The notes beneath the pieces were generated by a model, which had not been told where the DNA came from, searched no databases, and saw only the letters and a program-made list of their open reading frames with translations. From assembly GCF_004798865.1 (NCBI RefSeq), contig NW_025336599.1, forward strand, positions 1,421,621 to 1,485,620: a stretch of DNA of 64,000 nt, in the 5' to 3' direction. Origin of the DNA: Varanus komodoensis (Eukaryota; Chordata; Lepidosauria; Squamata; Varanidae). Positions 11,791-22,881 of this stretch are shown here, piece after piece. How positions within the stretch are numbered: position 1 is the first letter of the stretch; each line of letters opens with the position of its first letter. Made by a program: the position numbers and the translations under genes.

Positions 11791-12269
11791 AAGGATATAG
11801 CCAGGTTGGAGTCAGTGCAGCGTAGGGCCACAAGGTTGGTGGCCGGTTTGCAGGGGATGGGGTATGAGGTGAGACTGGGAACTGGGTCTCTTCAGCCTGG
11901 AGAAGAGGAGACTCAGAGGGCATATGTTGGCAACATATAGGTACATGAGGGGGTGTCACACGGATGTGGGTAGAGGCCTGTTCTCCCCTGCAGAGGAAGG
12001 CAGGATGCACTCCAACGGAGCAAAGCTCAGGGAGCCAAGGTTCCATTGAGATGCCAGGAAGCACTTCCTGACAGTTGGGACCCCAAGGGTGTGGAATGGG
12101 CTTCCACGGGAGGTCGTTGAGGCCCCATCGGTGAGGGTGTTCAAGGATAGGTTGGACATGCACATGGTGGGCATGTCGTGAGTGGAGCCGGCTGGTGCCG
12201 GAGGTCAGACTAGATGGTTCAGGAGGCTCCTTCTGACTCACTCTGTTTCTATATTTCTATGTTTCTATG

Positions 12270-12544
12270 ATGTTCAGGTATGAATTTTATATTGGGTTTT
12301 CCTTTGTCCTTGTTTCAAACGTTGGGCAACCTTATCTGAATACGTGGGGTGTGTTGGTTGGTTGGTTGGTTGCTTTACTGCCCAAAAGCCAAAGGTCAGT
12401 GCTTTCCAGCTGAGGTGTATAAATGTCCTCTATGGTCAGTCATGGTTGAAGCACTTGTATCTAAACATGTGTATGTGCATACATGCACATGCTTGCGCAC
12501 GCGCATGTAATTTATCAAAGATGCACAGCTTCCAGAAGGCCGAT
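12270..12544. other. Unassigned noncoding sequence
   Basis: No gene. A small TTGG-type repeat lies near 12,354-12,371 and an alternating GCATGCGCAC-like stretch near 12,474-12,507. Confidence 0.5.
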
Positions 12545-12860
12545 TTTAGGGTACAGTAATTTTATGAGAAATGTAGGTTATAAAGCCTGGCAATTGGTTC
12601 TAAACTTCTGTAAGCACTGTTATCTGCTCAAACTGCAGATTAAATTACATCCCCTCAAGTATACTAGGGAATACAATCTAATCACAGAAGTTCAATAAGC
12701 TACTGTGCCAGTAAATCTAGTTTATTTTCACTCCACTATTTCCATTCTTCATTGATTATTTTCATCATCTTATCCATATAAATATGTTAGGTCACCTAGA
12801 AAATGTGATTACTCCAGTTAAAATTATTAAATGGAACTAAAGTAAGTATTTATACTTCAA
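12545..12860. promoter_or_regulatory. Candidate conserved noncoding block
   Basis: AT-rich, repeat-free sequence with several TAAT/ATTA and TGATTA words (CATTGATTATTTTC, AAAATTATTAAATGG). This texture is typical of vertebrate developmental enhancers. It is only a compositional impression, with no alignment behind it. Confidence 0.22.
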
Positions 12861-14495
12861 GGGGGAGAGACAGGCATAGGCATGGCTCTTCATGGGAACA
12901 CTTACATTTAATTGACACATTAGCTTAATCCAGTAGGGCAACTCTGTATTTAAAAGCTGAAACAGAATCCTGTTTCTGCTGCACAGAGGAAGTGGGCAGG
13001 GATGGATAGTTCGACAGAAAAGCAGATGACTGAGATGTGTTACTCTTGGCCTGGGAGAAATCTAGTCTTTCCTTAATATGGCATCCTGGGTTAACATAAA
13101 CTCCTATTTCATAACAGCAGAACTGCAGATTACCCAATTCAGGATGGAGAAAGCAAATAAGTTGCCACCAAATCACCTCCCATAATGTCTGGTGAGAAGA
13201 ACTTAGTAAAATGAATTGGAAGACCTTTCCCTCACCATAGTAAAACGAGGGATAAACCAGAGGATAGGCTGGTGCCTTCATATGCCTGGACACCAGCCAT
13301 GAAGAGACGAGCATCAGCTGTCCCTGTATCATGCTCCGTTCTCTGAGCCTGTGAGAAGTGACTGGGTGCTGTAAGAGAAAGGACTGGCAATGTAAATGCA
13401 GGGCCGGCTGGCCAGCCAAGAAGCCAAGCACAGCTAAAGGCTTTGATGTGGTTGCTCCTTGCTGCAGACAAATTGGACAGAGCCCGAGTCTCAGCCCAGT
13501 CTCTCCAAGCAACTGGTCTCGCTCCTGTGCCTCTGAGAAACCTGCCCCAGACACTGGCACACAACAGACGGGGAGCAAAACCATGGGAACGTGGACCCCA
13601 CTGGCAGCAGCTGTGTGAAACCTTCATCACAAGGGCACTCAGGCCAAACTCTATCAAGCATGCATGCATTGCCACCTTCCCATTCCTTATTATTCCTCCC
13701 CAAAGCCTGTGGCTTTTGCCTTAGCATTTTAATCCCTTTCCCCAGCTGCAACCACTTCGTAAAACCCACGACAGCATCTGTCCGTGCTCTGGCCAGACTT
13801 GCCCTCCCTCCCTTTCTCTAGCTGTCCCTCATTTCTTGTTTCCCCACTGCCAGTTTTAAGACCCAGCTCACCACTGGCATAGAATGTACGCATGAATGAC
13901 TGTCACCCAAACTGAACAGGGAGTAGTTCTGCCGCCTGCGTCAAAAGCTGTTATCTCTGGTCACCCATTCCATGCTGCTCTTGTTGGAAGCACTTTGACG
14001 GCCTGATTTTTACAGAAGTGAGTATGATCAACTCCTCTGAAGCTCCTCAGCCGTCAATATGCCCCCCAGAAGCCATATGCAGAGTCTTAGCGTCTTATTA
14101 TTCAGATGACATCTATGATCCAGTTGAATGATAAGGTGATTGCTTACCCAAATTGCCTTTTGCTTGGGGTTCATGCTGGGGAACAGCTTAGGCTGGCAAA
14201 GTAAAGGATGGCTCCATCTGTGCACCTAAAAACTCGCCAGCATGAAACTTAGTTTGACTGGTAGCTGCAAGCGAAGGCTGTGCATCACACTGCCCCAGGC
14301 TCTGCCCATCAGGGAGGAGAGCTGGCTTCTTCGGCCAGACTGAACATTCTCTAGACTGACGAGCCCGAAGTGTTGCACTTCAACCGCAAGCTGCGCTAAG
14401 ATACCTCTCCAAGAAATGCACAAGTGAATGGCATCCTCTGGTGTTTTCCCGCCTCCCGGCATTATGAATACATGATAGATATTTGGCATACCTTA
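12861..14495. other. Unassigned sequence with a 219-codon frame
   Basis: A minus-strand frame of 219 codons spans 12,925-13,584. It is the longest I saw outside a LINE. The translation resembles no family I know and has no clear domain, signal peptide or supporting splice sites, so I treat it as probably chance. No repeat was recognised in the rest. Confidence 0.4.
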
Positions 14496-14499
14496 AGTT

Positions 14500-14830
14500 A
14501 AATGAGAGTCCACGATAAGTTAAGATAACGAGATGTCAATTCCCATACAATTCTAAGGGCAAACTGAAGCAGAGTATTTCCTTTGTAATTTTCTCCAGAA
14601 CTACGTGAATGCCCATTTCTAAAAAGGAGGAATGTGGAATTCAGTCTGATGGTTTGTATTTACCCTTTTGAGTGTCTGGGAATTCTGTATTTATAAACAA
14701 AATAATAACAGCAGGAATGCAAAGAAATGTAAGTGTGAAAAACCATCACTTTTTCATTAGATGTCATTGTCATGGAATGTCATTTACTTGCAAGCTATTG
14801 AGAGGATGAGGGAGGCAGGGAAGCCCTGAC
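14500..14830. promoter_or_regulatory. Candidate conserved noncoding block
   Basis: Repeat-free AT-rich stretch with words such as GTATTTATAAACAAAATAAT (forkhead-like TAAACA) and TTTTCATTAGATGTCATTG. It could be an enhancer. The evidence is composition only. Confidence 0.22.
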
Positions 14831-15385
14831 TGTACTTGAAATAAAGAGATGGAGCACTCGGTAGCGGCTGAACTAGGCCAGCATTTCCTAACATGAAGAG
14901 ATCTGCAACGTATCCAACTTCTGGTACAAACAGGAGGAAGGCCCTAACCTCCTCGTGCTAGTTGGATGCTGCACCTTTTGCCAGTGAAGACCTGTTGCCC
15001 AGCTCCCAGCTTCTGCCTGTCTGTGTGACCCAAGCAAGCCTTAGCGGTCCCTTTCCCCACTCCTAGGCCCCATCGCCTGAGTGAGATGCCTCTGATAATT
15101 TCTCCTAGATGCCTCTGGGTGCTGTATAATTACCAGTAGAGGCTGGTGCCTGTCAGTCAGCCTTATAGGAACAATACCAGTTGCTCCATAGCAATGAACC
15201 TATTTTGTAAATGGAGATCAGAGTACACCTCCCATCAAGCTCTGGATAAAAGCTGCAAAGGGAACCCATGAGCATCCTCTAACAGTCATCACATTCTGCT
15301 GCTCCTTCCTGAAAACATCCTGCCACTGTCAGGACCAGACAGATTTGTCCGTCTTGGTATTACTGAGACAGTTGGGCTTTTTGGG
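14831..15385. other. Unassigned noncoding sequence
   Basis: No gene or transposon recognised. Confidence 0.5.
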
Positions 15386-15690
15386 CCAAGCTCACCATAT
15401 CCCATTTTTGTACATGCTTTCAATTTTGTATTAAAACATTTTTTAACATCTATATGGAAATGTATACTTCCAAGTATATTTTCTCTAATGTTAATCAACT
15501 TGTTGGTTCCCATTTTTTCAACAAATGCAGTTTTAATCATACATGGCATGCATACTACTTCGTGTACATGCTTTCTCATATATAGGCATATCAGAGACAC
15601 TTTTTGGTGATATGCGCATTTTCTGCATGAACCAGAAAGCTTACCAAAATGTGGATTTTGGAATGCAGTTTTGCCTTGGCTCAGAGCAAA
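15386..15690 (-). repeat. Candidate TGCACA-family copy, minus strand
   Basis: On the minus strand the segment reads GCAGAAAATGCGCATATCACC, GAGAAAGCATGTACACG, TAGTATGCATGCC and GAGAAAATATACTTGG. These resemble the words and spacing of copy 1 (GAGAAATGCATACAAAAATG) and of the copy near 49.9 kb. Family identity is inferred. Confidence 0.3.
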
Positions 15691-16788
15691 TTGGTTAACT
15701 AGGTGCAAAGAAAGAAAGAAAAAAAGACCTCAATGCAGCAAATTTCTCATGGATCTTTAGCGCTTGCAAACTTGCTGGGGGTACCACATTCAACACAAGA
15801 GACCAGTTCCCTTCGGTAAAACAGTAGAGAGTACCTGGGAAGTAAAATGTCTCCTGTGACAGTCAATTTTGACGATGAAGGGCAGGGAGGGGGATCCTTG
15901 CTTGAATTCCCTGGGATAACAGGGTGGGAAGGCTGACACAGAGAACTATCTGCCTGACACAGAGCAAGAGGGTCCCCTGAAACCTTGTCCGAGCCAGCCA
16001 CCCGGGCCGCAGCAGCTCCTGGGCTTTGGCTGCCCTTGGGAGGGACACCAGAGCTCCTCCCTCAGCCCTCCTGCGCGCCACTATTGTCCCCCGTTGCTGC
16101 TCCTGGCATCCTGTTGAAGCAACGCGTGCACAGAGCTGTACCTGGAGCCTCATACTACCTGCAGGTCTGCTTCCAGTGGGAGTTTGTCCCTGGTTATGGA
16201 CACAGAAGGGGAAGAGACCATCGCAAACAGTCTGGTGAAAGAAGCAGCCTTAACTCTGGGCAAGGCTGGCGTGCACTTGACCAAATCTATTCTTGATGGA
16301 AAAGTGGTAGAGGTTGCCGTTTAGATGAACTCTCACTTCCTTATGCTTAAGCACATTTGCAGTCTTCTGGGATATATTTGCTGAGGATGTCAAACTGCAG
16401 AGGCATAAATGTTTCATAGGTTCTGGGGTCACATAGTCACACCCAAGCACAAATTATAGACTTTTGGAAAGACATTCTGCACAAAATGAAGAATATGACC
16501 TGCTTGGTTATGCCTCCCCCTTGTTCTCAATGTCGGCAGATGCACAAGGGAGCCATGGTACGTGTGGCAGGGAGTTATCGAGCTGTGTTTTGTGTTCACC
16601 ACAATTTTAGCCCTTGTATGTGTAAGCTGGATGCCTGCAGGTGGCTAGTATTACTCCCAAGCCCCTTAGCCACTACCACAATAATATTTTGGGGTCCATG
16701 CAGTAGTTCCTTAAGCAAGCAAACCAACAAAAAAAAGTCAGGAGGAGTTTGAAAGTATCATTAATTCAAGTCCCATTCCTGTCATTGA
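15691..16788. other. Unassigned noncoding sequence
   Basis: No gene or named repeat seen. The 15,980-16,150 part is GC-richer but shows no exon that I recognise. Confidence 0.45.
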
Positions 16789-16789
16789 C

Positions 16790-16975
16790 AAAACTAAAGG
16801 CATTAAAACTTTCATTGTGTCTCTTCACACAAGTGTTAGGCCTGCTAATAATTGAATAATCTAACACAATGTTTATGCATTACTCATTTAAAATAATTAG
16901 CAAATGATACAATGGCCATATGTGGTCATTATGGATAATTATATTAAATGGTGATGTGAATTTTCCCTTCTCTAG
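16790..16975. promoter_or_regulatory. Candidate conserved noncoding block (strongest-looking)
   Basis: A compact, repeat-free AT-rich block holds clustered homeodomain-type sites (GCTAATAATTGAATAATC, AAATAATTAGCAAATG, GATAATTATATTAAATGG) and a CATATG E-box within CCATATGTGG. This density is usual in deeply conserved vertebrate enhancers, but conservation has not been tested. Confidence 0.3.
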
Positions 16976-17004
16976 CGTGCCCACCCCAATCAAAGAAGTG
17001 GGTT

Positions 17005-17046
17005 GAGAGAGAGAGAGAGGGAGGGAGGGAGGGAGGGAGGGAGAGA
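17005..17046. repeat. (GA)n/(GGGA)n microsatellite
   Basis: A GA run passes directly into GGGA units. Confidence 0.95.
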
Positions 17047-17664
17047 CTAACAGCATGGCAGCAAGCTAATTATCACAGACTTGAAACACATGGAGTTGCA
17101 ACATTAATATTTTAAATTGGAAATATTTCGAATGAGTAGTAGTTCTAATAGCAAACAAAAAATCAGCAATATGTTACATTTTTAAAATGCATAATGATGG
17201 TGTGTGCTTTATACTGGGCAATCTTATTTTGTAACAGACATGACCCCGTGCATGTGAGGCCAGAGTCTTCTGCCATGTTAAACCGGGGACCTGCCTTTAA
17301 TCCCAACTTGCAAATTGAGACTCAAGGTACAGACATACACAATGCAGCCAAAAAAGTGTCCCACATGGCTGGCTGGGGAATGCAGGGGAGTTGTCGGACG
17401 CTTGGATTTCCCCACCCCCTGAATATATATAGGACCGTGCCCTCCATGTCTTTGTTTTGTTTTGCTTGGCTTTTCATAATTACCGTTTCTTGTCTTATTG
17501 TAGAATAGACAACCCATTTCCCCCCTACTGCTCCTGGAGTGACCAGATGCAAAAGCAGGCAGGGATCTTCTGTCTTTTGATAGGCATAGCTGTTCATGCA
17601 GCAATCAGCAAAGTTGTCCCACCTGGGGCTCTTTCTTTTATTATAGAAAAAAGTGCATGCCAAG

Positions 17665-17668
<4 letters not shown>
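17047..17668. other. Unassigned noncoding sequence
   Basis: No gene or transposon recognised between the two microsatellites. Confidence 0.5.
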
Positions 17669-17762
<94 letters not shown>

Positions 17763-17768
17763 TGTGGG
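17669..17768. repeat. Compound (CT)26(GT)20 microsatellite
   Basis: About 52 bp of pure CT repeat ends at 17,720 and switches without interruption to GT until 17,760, then to a G-rich run. The CT half is a homopurine-homopyrimidine mirror tract and the GT half alternates purine and pyrimidine. Confidence 0.97.
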
Positions 17769-18401
17769 GGGGTCATGTTCCCATTTCCCACCATCCCAAC
17801 TCATCCTTGCTGAGATGGGACGGAGCAGTGATACTGGAAAAGAAGTTTACTAGTGACACATTCAGTGCCAATGGTTGTGGGATGTGTGGACTGAAAAAGC
17901 AGTGGACCTCGCTTGGAAAAATGTTTGCGAATCTCCTCTGCACCCACCACACCAGTAGCAACGGTGTTAATGAGGCCATGACTGCTTGGAGCTTTCGAAT
18001 ACAAGAGGAAGAGAAGTCAACGCAGCCATGTGCACGTCCTCAAAAAGGAGGCAAGACACGACCAGAAAGAAACCAAAGCAAGATGCAGAGCTGCGTACGT
18101 TATTTTACATGGAGAAATCAGCAGGGGCTGCCTGAGGCCTTGGAGCCAGTGGGAGCCCTTGACTGCCACCCACGCCCATCTTCAAAGGCACCTTCACAGT
18201 TCAGAGCTCCGGCAAGAGCAATCCGTCCCTTCGCTGGCATCCTCTTTCATGGATGGAAGAGGGAGAAAGGGGAAAGAGGGTGGCAGAAACAGAGAGAAAA
18301 TTGAGTCAGGTTCATGGCACTTGGGCTGCCATGTAAAGTGACGTATGTCTTATGAACTGGGTACCTGAGGAAGCACCTTCTCTTGTATATTTGCAGCTTC
18401 T
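17769..18401. other. Unassigned noncoding sequence
   Basis: No gene recognised. A plus-strand frame of 215 codons overlaps this stretch, but its N-terminal part is encoded by the preceding microsatellite and the rest shows no known domain. Confidence 0.45.
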
Positions 18402-18560
18402 TACCTGCAGTCAAGTCAACTCTGACTTATGGTGACCCAATGAAGAAGCACCCTCCAAGATGCCCTGCCCTTGACAGTCCTGCTCGGCCCTTGCAAGCTC
18501 GGCTGTGGCTTCCTCTGGGGAACCCACCCACCTCCCGTCTCCTTTACACATGGTCCAAGA
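18402..18560 (-). mobile_element. RTE-type LINE 3' fragment (tentative)
   Basis: AGTCAACTCTGACTTATGG, GTGACCCAATGAAGAAGCA, CCTCCAAGATGCCCTGCCC, TTGACAGTCCTGCTCGGCCC and GCTGTGGCTTCCTCTGGG follow the order I recall for RTE-like 3' regions common in squamates. They are distantly like the BovB 3' end at 20.2 kb. Assignment to a lineage other than BovB is from memory. Confidence 0.55.
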
Positions 18561-18599
18561 TAGAAAGATCGACCAGGGGATGCTGTGCCATATTTGCCT

Positions 18600-18672
18600 G
18601 GCTGTGGATGCATGGCATTCATGGACTCAATGGCCTTCATGGCCCCTTCCAACTCTACCATTCTATGATTCC
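18600..18672 (+). mobile_element. CR1 LINE 3' tail fragment
   Basis: GACTCAATGGCCTTCATGG, CCCCTTCCAACTCTACC and ATTCTATGATTCC form the classic CR1 3' terminus with ATTCTATG repeats. This subfamily differs from the one ending in TTTCTATG. Confidence 0.85.
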
Positions 18673-19120
18673 CAATACATCTTTGTCTTCCAGAGGTCTC
18701 TGCCAGCAAGACTGATCTCTTCGCCCAGGCTTTTGAATGATGGATGACTGCTGCAACATATACGTACACTCCAATCTATCCATGCTTCTGCTCTTCCTTG
18801 TTGGTTGTTTGGTGGTTCTTCCTGGCGTGGCTTCTGGTGTGGTCTCTTTCTGTGTGCAATGCATCAGGTTGCCAGCTCCTGAGTTAAAACCATGCTAGGC
18901 ATTCTGTGGTGATCTACTGTCCATTATCACCTAACAGCAGCCTTTGAGGATGGAGCAGAGAAAGGGATGGGAAACCCTTCAGGGGCTCCACAAAAGCACA
19001 GCCTCCTTTGCCCCCCATCTCACCAAAATGCTCCCATCCCAGTGGTCAGTGTAATCCCTTCAATTTCACTCTTCAGTGGCTTTGCTGGTCATGGACCTTT
19101 CCATTTCCCCTTCCCATCCA
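18673..19120. other. Unassigned noncoding sequence
   Basis: Nothing recognised. Confidence 0.5.
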
Positions 19121-19186
19121 CCCTTCCTTCCTTCCTTCCTTCCTTCCTTCCATCCATCCATCCATCCATCCATCCATCCATCCATC
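19121..19186. repeat. (CTTC)n(CATC)n compound microsatellite
   Basis: About seven CTTC units are followed by about nine CATC units. One base change in the unit separates the two halves. Confidence 0.95.
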
Positions 19187-20205
19187 TTGCTGTTAACACA
19201 CACATACATATAATGCCTTTTTTATCAGACTACTTTGGATCCTCAGAAAGCTGATCTTGCATCTTCCAGAAGTGGCATAGCATTTTATTTAATTATTTAT
19301 CAGAATTGTTTAAAAGCGGCCCATTAGCCTCATGCTTCCTTGTTTAAAATGAAAGAAATGAACACAAGGGAAAAGACATAAGACTAGGATGAGGGAAGCA
19401 CACAGACGGGGGGAACGAAGCAATGTGTGCATGCATGTGTATGTATGAGATTCTACACATGGTTTTCAGATATATTTTGGATGATACATTTGGAGAGAGA
19501 GCACCATTTTATTCCCAAAGAGCAATGTGAATAAAAGAAGAGCACAATTGCTTTCATGAACTCCGTAAAGGCAGCGGTGCCTGTAAAGGCAGCCCCAGGG
19601 ACAAATTCAGTTTCTCTCTTCCACCCCCAATATATATAGGGAACAAAGTTCCTGATAGCTATCAGTCTTCTCATAAATCAAGGCTCTAAAGAGCAGGAAA
19701 GCAGGGGCCATGCGCTCTCCTTTATAGTCTTCATGGAAAGTTGAGAAAAAAGGCCATAGATAACTGAGTGTTTAGGAAAGGACTTTGGGGACAGATGTGT
19801 TGTAAGATGCTGCCACTTAGCTTGGTTACCTGAGGTCAGCAAGAATCTTCTCAGATTGCTGGAGGAGAAGACTCTTCAGCTGCCAGCAACCAGGAGCAAC
19901 CAGGAGAGTAAGAAGAGCAGTGCAAAGTGGCATCCTTGTTGCTCCACCAGGGCTGCATTCTAGGACTAGGCAAGCCATAATCAAAACATCTCTGCCTCTA
20001 CAGAAGAGGCACTGCATTCTAGGCAGTGGTGTTGTTTGCCCTGATTCGCCAAACAAAGCTTGTTGCTCTTGTCACTGGGCTTAGCAGCCATTTGCAATCT
20101 GCTTGATCTGCAGGCGTGGAAGAAAATGTGCAAACAAAGTATGTGACTTTTTCAAAGTTGTAATAACCTCATGGACTAAAGCACATGATCATAGAGTACT
20201 AGAGT
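19187..20205. other. Unassigned noncoding sequence
   Basis: No gene. TTTTATTTAATTATTTATC near 19,280 may be an old LINE tail. A small CAACCAGGAG doublet lies near 19,887-19,906. Confidence 0.45.
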
Positions 20206-20921
20206 TTTTGTTGTTGTTAGTCGCGAAGTCGTGTCCGATCCATCGCGACCCCATGGACAACATTCCTCCACCATCTTCCGGAGTCCACCCAAGCTCACAC
20301 CAACTGCTTCAGTGACTCCATCTAGCCACCTCATCCTCTGCCGTCCCCTTCTTCTTTTGCCATCTATTGTTCCCAGCATCAGGCTCTTCTCCAGGGAGTC
20401 CTTCCTTCTCAGTAGGTGGCCAAAGTATTTGAGTTTCATCTTCAGGATCTGGCCTTCTAAAGAGCAGTCAGGGTTGATCTCCTAGCGGAGATCAACCCNN
20501 NNNNNNNNNNNNNNNNNNNNNNNNNNNNNNNNNNNNNNNNNNNNNNNNNNNNNNNNNNNNNNNNNNNNNNNNNNNNNNNNNNNNNNNNNNNNNNNNNNTT
20601 TGCCATCTATTGTTCCCAGCATCAGGCTCTTCTCCAGGGAGTCCTTCCTTCTCAGTAGGTGGCCAAAGTATTTGAGTTTCATCTTCAGGATCTGGCCTTC
20701 TAAAGAGCAGTCAGGGTTGATCTCCGCTAGGACTGACCGGTTTGATCGCCTTGAGGTCCAAGGGACTCGCAGGAGTCTCCTCCAGCACCACAATTCAAAG
20801 GCCTCAATCCTTTGGCGCTCAGCCTTCCTTATGGTCCAGCTTTCACAGCCGTACATTGCAACTGGGAAAACCATAGCCTTGACTATACGCACTTTTGTTG
20901 GCAGGGTGATGTCTCTGCTTT
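20206..20921 (-). mobile_element. BovB (RTE clade) LINE 3' end, interrupted by a gap
   Basis: BovB is an RTE-clade LINE shared by squamates and ruminants through horizontal transfer. On the minus strand the translation contains AMVFPVAMYGCESWTIRKAE, FELWCWRRLLRVPWTSRRSN, CSLEGQILKMKLKYFGHLLR, DSLEKSLMLGTIDGKRRRGR and QRMRWLDGVTEAVGVSLGGL. This is the C-terminal end of BovB ORF2 downstream of the RT catalytic core. The 3' end carries the GTCGTGTCCGATCCATCG and GCGACCCCATGGACAAC signature and a short TTG-repeat tail. The copy is 5'-truncated at 20,921 and abuts a CR1. A run of N lies inside it (separate entry). Confidence 0.95.
20356..20725. other. Assembly gap (20,499-20,598) with flanking 127-bp duplicate
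   Basis: Exactly 100 N lie at 20,499-20,598, a conventional unknown-size gap. The 127 bp at 20,356-20,482 and at 20,599-20,725 look identical. The left flank also ends in a foldback: after GGGTTGATCTCC it turns into TAGCGGAGATCAACCC, the reverse complement of the true continuation. The simplest reading is that the two contig ends overlap and were not merged, and that a foldback was added at the left end. Confidence 0.9.
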
Positions 20922-20924
20922 AGA

Positions 20925-21640
20925 AGGAGCCAAGAAAGCCATTGGGTCCAACGCCCTGCTAGTGCAGGACACTCAGTTACACCGTCCAACTGTCCCATTG
21001 CTTCTTGAATGCCTCTAGTGTGGGAGTACCCACAACTTCCATAGGTTATAGGTTATTTGTTGTACTGCTCTGATGGTGGGGAAATATTTCCTAGTAGAAT
21101 CTGATTTCCTGTAAGTTAAGTTCATTATTCCATGACCTGCATTCTGAGATGATCAAGAAGAGATCTTGTCCTTCCTCTTCGTGACAGCCTTTCAGGTACT
21201 CGTAGAGTGCTATCATACCTCTCCTTGGCCTTCTCTTCTCAAGGCTAAACTTGCCCAGTTCTTTCACTCTCTCCTCATGGGGCTTTGTTTCCAGTTCCTG
21301 GATCATCCTTGTTGTACTCCTCTGAACCTTTTCCAGCATGTTTGTGTCTTTCTTTAATGGTGGTGCCCAAAACTGGACACAGCACTCCAGATGAGGCCTA
21401 ACCGGTGCTGATTAAAGGGGAACTAGTACTTCATGGGATTTGGAAGTGATACTTCTATTAATGCAGCCTAAAATAGTGTTTGTCCTTTTTTACAGCTACA
21501 TCACATTGTTGGCTCATACTCAGCTTGTGATCTAGAACAACTCCAAGATCCCTCTCATTGGCAGTATTGTTGAGCTATGTATTCCCCGTACTGTAGTGAT
21601 GCATTTGGGTTCTTTGCTTCAGGAGGGCGTGAGCAGGCTG
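20925..21640 (-). mobile_element. CR1 LINE 3' part, minus strand
   Basis: On the minus strand the order is GATCTTGGAGTTGTTCTAG (DLGVVL), CACAAGCTGAGTATGAGCC, TGGAGTGCTGTGTCCAGTTT, then MLEKVQRSTTRMIQELETKP, LGKFSLEKRRPRRGMIALYE and YLKGCHEEEGQDLFLIISEC. It ends with GTCCTGCACTAGCAGGGCGT and TTGGACCCAATGGCTTTCTT near 20,925. This is the C-terminal region of CR1 ORF2 plus its short 3' UTR. A stop follows EIRFY, and no RT core is present. It is 5'-truncated and its 3' end lies within a few bases of the BovB copy. Confidence 0.93.
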
Positions 21641-22880
21641 AAGCTCACAGAACCTGAAGCTGCGTGCCTCGGCATTTTTCCTGTTTTGCAGCAAAGGCAC
21701 ACATTTCCTCAGCTGCGGCACTTCCCTCCTTCAAGTATTCGGTACCCTCCCCTACCAGAATATTGAGTTTATTCCCCTGAAAATATGCTTAGCCTGAAGG
21801 CAGCAGAAAGAAACTAAATTGTGCTTCTGTAGTCATGATAGCACTAAAGTAATTCTACACTGTGATAAAGTCTAGAATGGTAATGCAGGTGAGAAGAGAA
21901 CCATGAGCTTTAGACCCTATTTAAAGGATATATGTATTAGCAATGGACAAATCTGCTACTGCTGTTTTTCCTTTCTTTTACCTTTACCTTTCTGTGAGAA
22001 GTTCGGAACCTAGTTGTCATGAGCTAGGTGTCCCTCTCCAAACAAGACCTTAACCCTAAGCCCCTTCACCCAAAGCTTTGCTCATGAACCCTTTGGGGCA
22101 TGTCTCTGGAAGGTGGGGTGCTGGAAAAATGGGCCCACATGTGTTCTGCACTCTGAGCCCCTAATTGGTCCAGCCTGCAGCTGTGATGACGTGCCCCTGG
22201 GTCCACGTCTTCAGGAGGCTCGTGTTCTGCATGGAAGAAATTTCTCCGCTCCCATCCTTCATCTGCCTCATTCCCACGGGCAGGAGGGAGACCGGCCCTG
22301 TGGGAGTCCTTGAGCTACTTTCATCCAGAGCAGGTGCAGGCCTCTCAGTTACAACAATTCCATTACCAGAGTGGGAGCTCTGAGCCTCGTCTGGTCCAGC
22401 CATCCCCACATCTTCCTCCTAGTCTGAGCTATCAGTCCCACCAAAACAGGCTGTCTTTCATTTGCGCCTGGGAATTTTGTCAGAGTATCCATGAGCACAA
22501 TGCCATTCCTGCTGACAGAACGACATAGCTGGATACAAGCCAATGTTGGCCATTGTCCAAGATGGCAACTAAGTGGATGCTAAGTGATGTGGGAAATTTA
22601 AATTTTGTTTAAAGTGAGATAAAGTCTGCAGCATTGTATGCAGGGTTCACCAGAATTTTTTTCCTTGATTGTCAAAGCAGACTCCCAGGAATGTTGCCAC
22701 ATGCTTTTGCAGTACTGCTAAGGAGTATGAGGCAGGGAATACCATCTGATGGTCTGCCTCGGGCTCCATTTTCTCCATTCAAGAAAGTCTAACAAAGGAA
22801 GCGTCCACAGAGTGGAAAACCTTGATGAGATCTGGAATTAGATTTTCATGGAATTATGATTCTAGAGTTGGATCTGGATC
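21641..22880. other. Unassigned noncoding sequence
   Basis: No gene or repeat recognised. Confidence 0.5.
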
Positions 22881-22881
22881 T

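Larger units (their letters stand above)
8945..12269 (+). mobile_element. Long 5'-truncated CR1 LINE with nested L2
   Basis: CR1 is a non-LTR retrotransposon that copies itself by target-primed reverse transcription, using one protein with an AP-type endonuclease and a reverse transcriptase. This copy starts inside the endonuclease (KGKRGGG-VALYVREG region) and runs to the CR1 3' terminus, with TTTCTATG-type repeats at 12,241-12,269. An unrelated L2 fragment sits at 11,175-11,790. Without it the CR1 is about 2.7 kb. The same subfamily gives the tails at 4.2 and 26.4 kb and the minus-strand copy at 59.7-60.25 kb. Few coding breaks suggest one of the younger insertions here. Confidence 0.95.

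Noticed and set aside
17657-18304. 215-codon plus-strand frame with serine-leucine and cysteine-valine runs
   Set aside because: The low-complexity N-terminus is simply the translated CT/GT microsatellite. The rest has no domain that I recognise.
20499-20598. Tandem duplication of BovB across the N run as real biology
   Set aside because: Apparently identical 127-bp copies, a standard 100-N gap and a foldback at the contig end point to an assembly fault.
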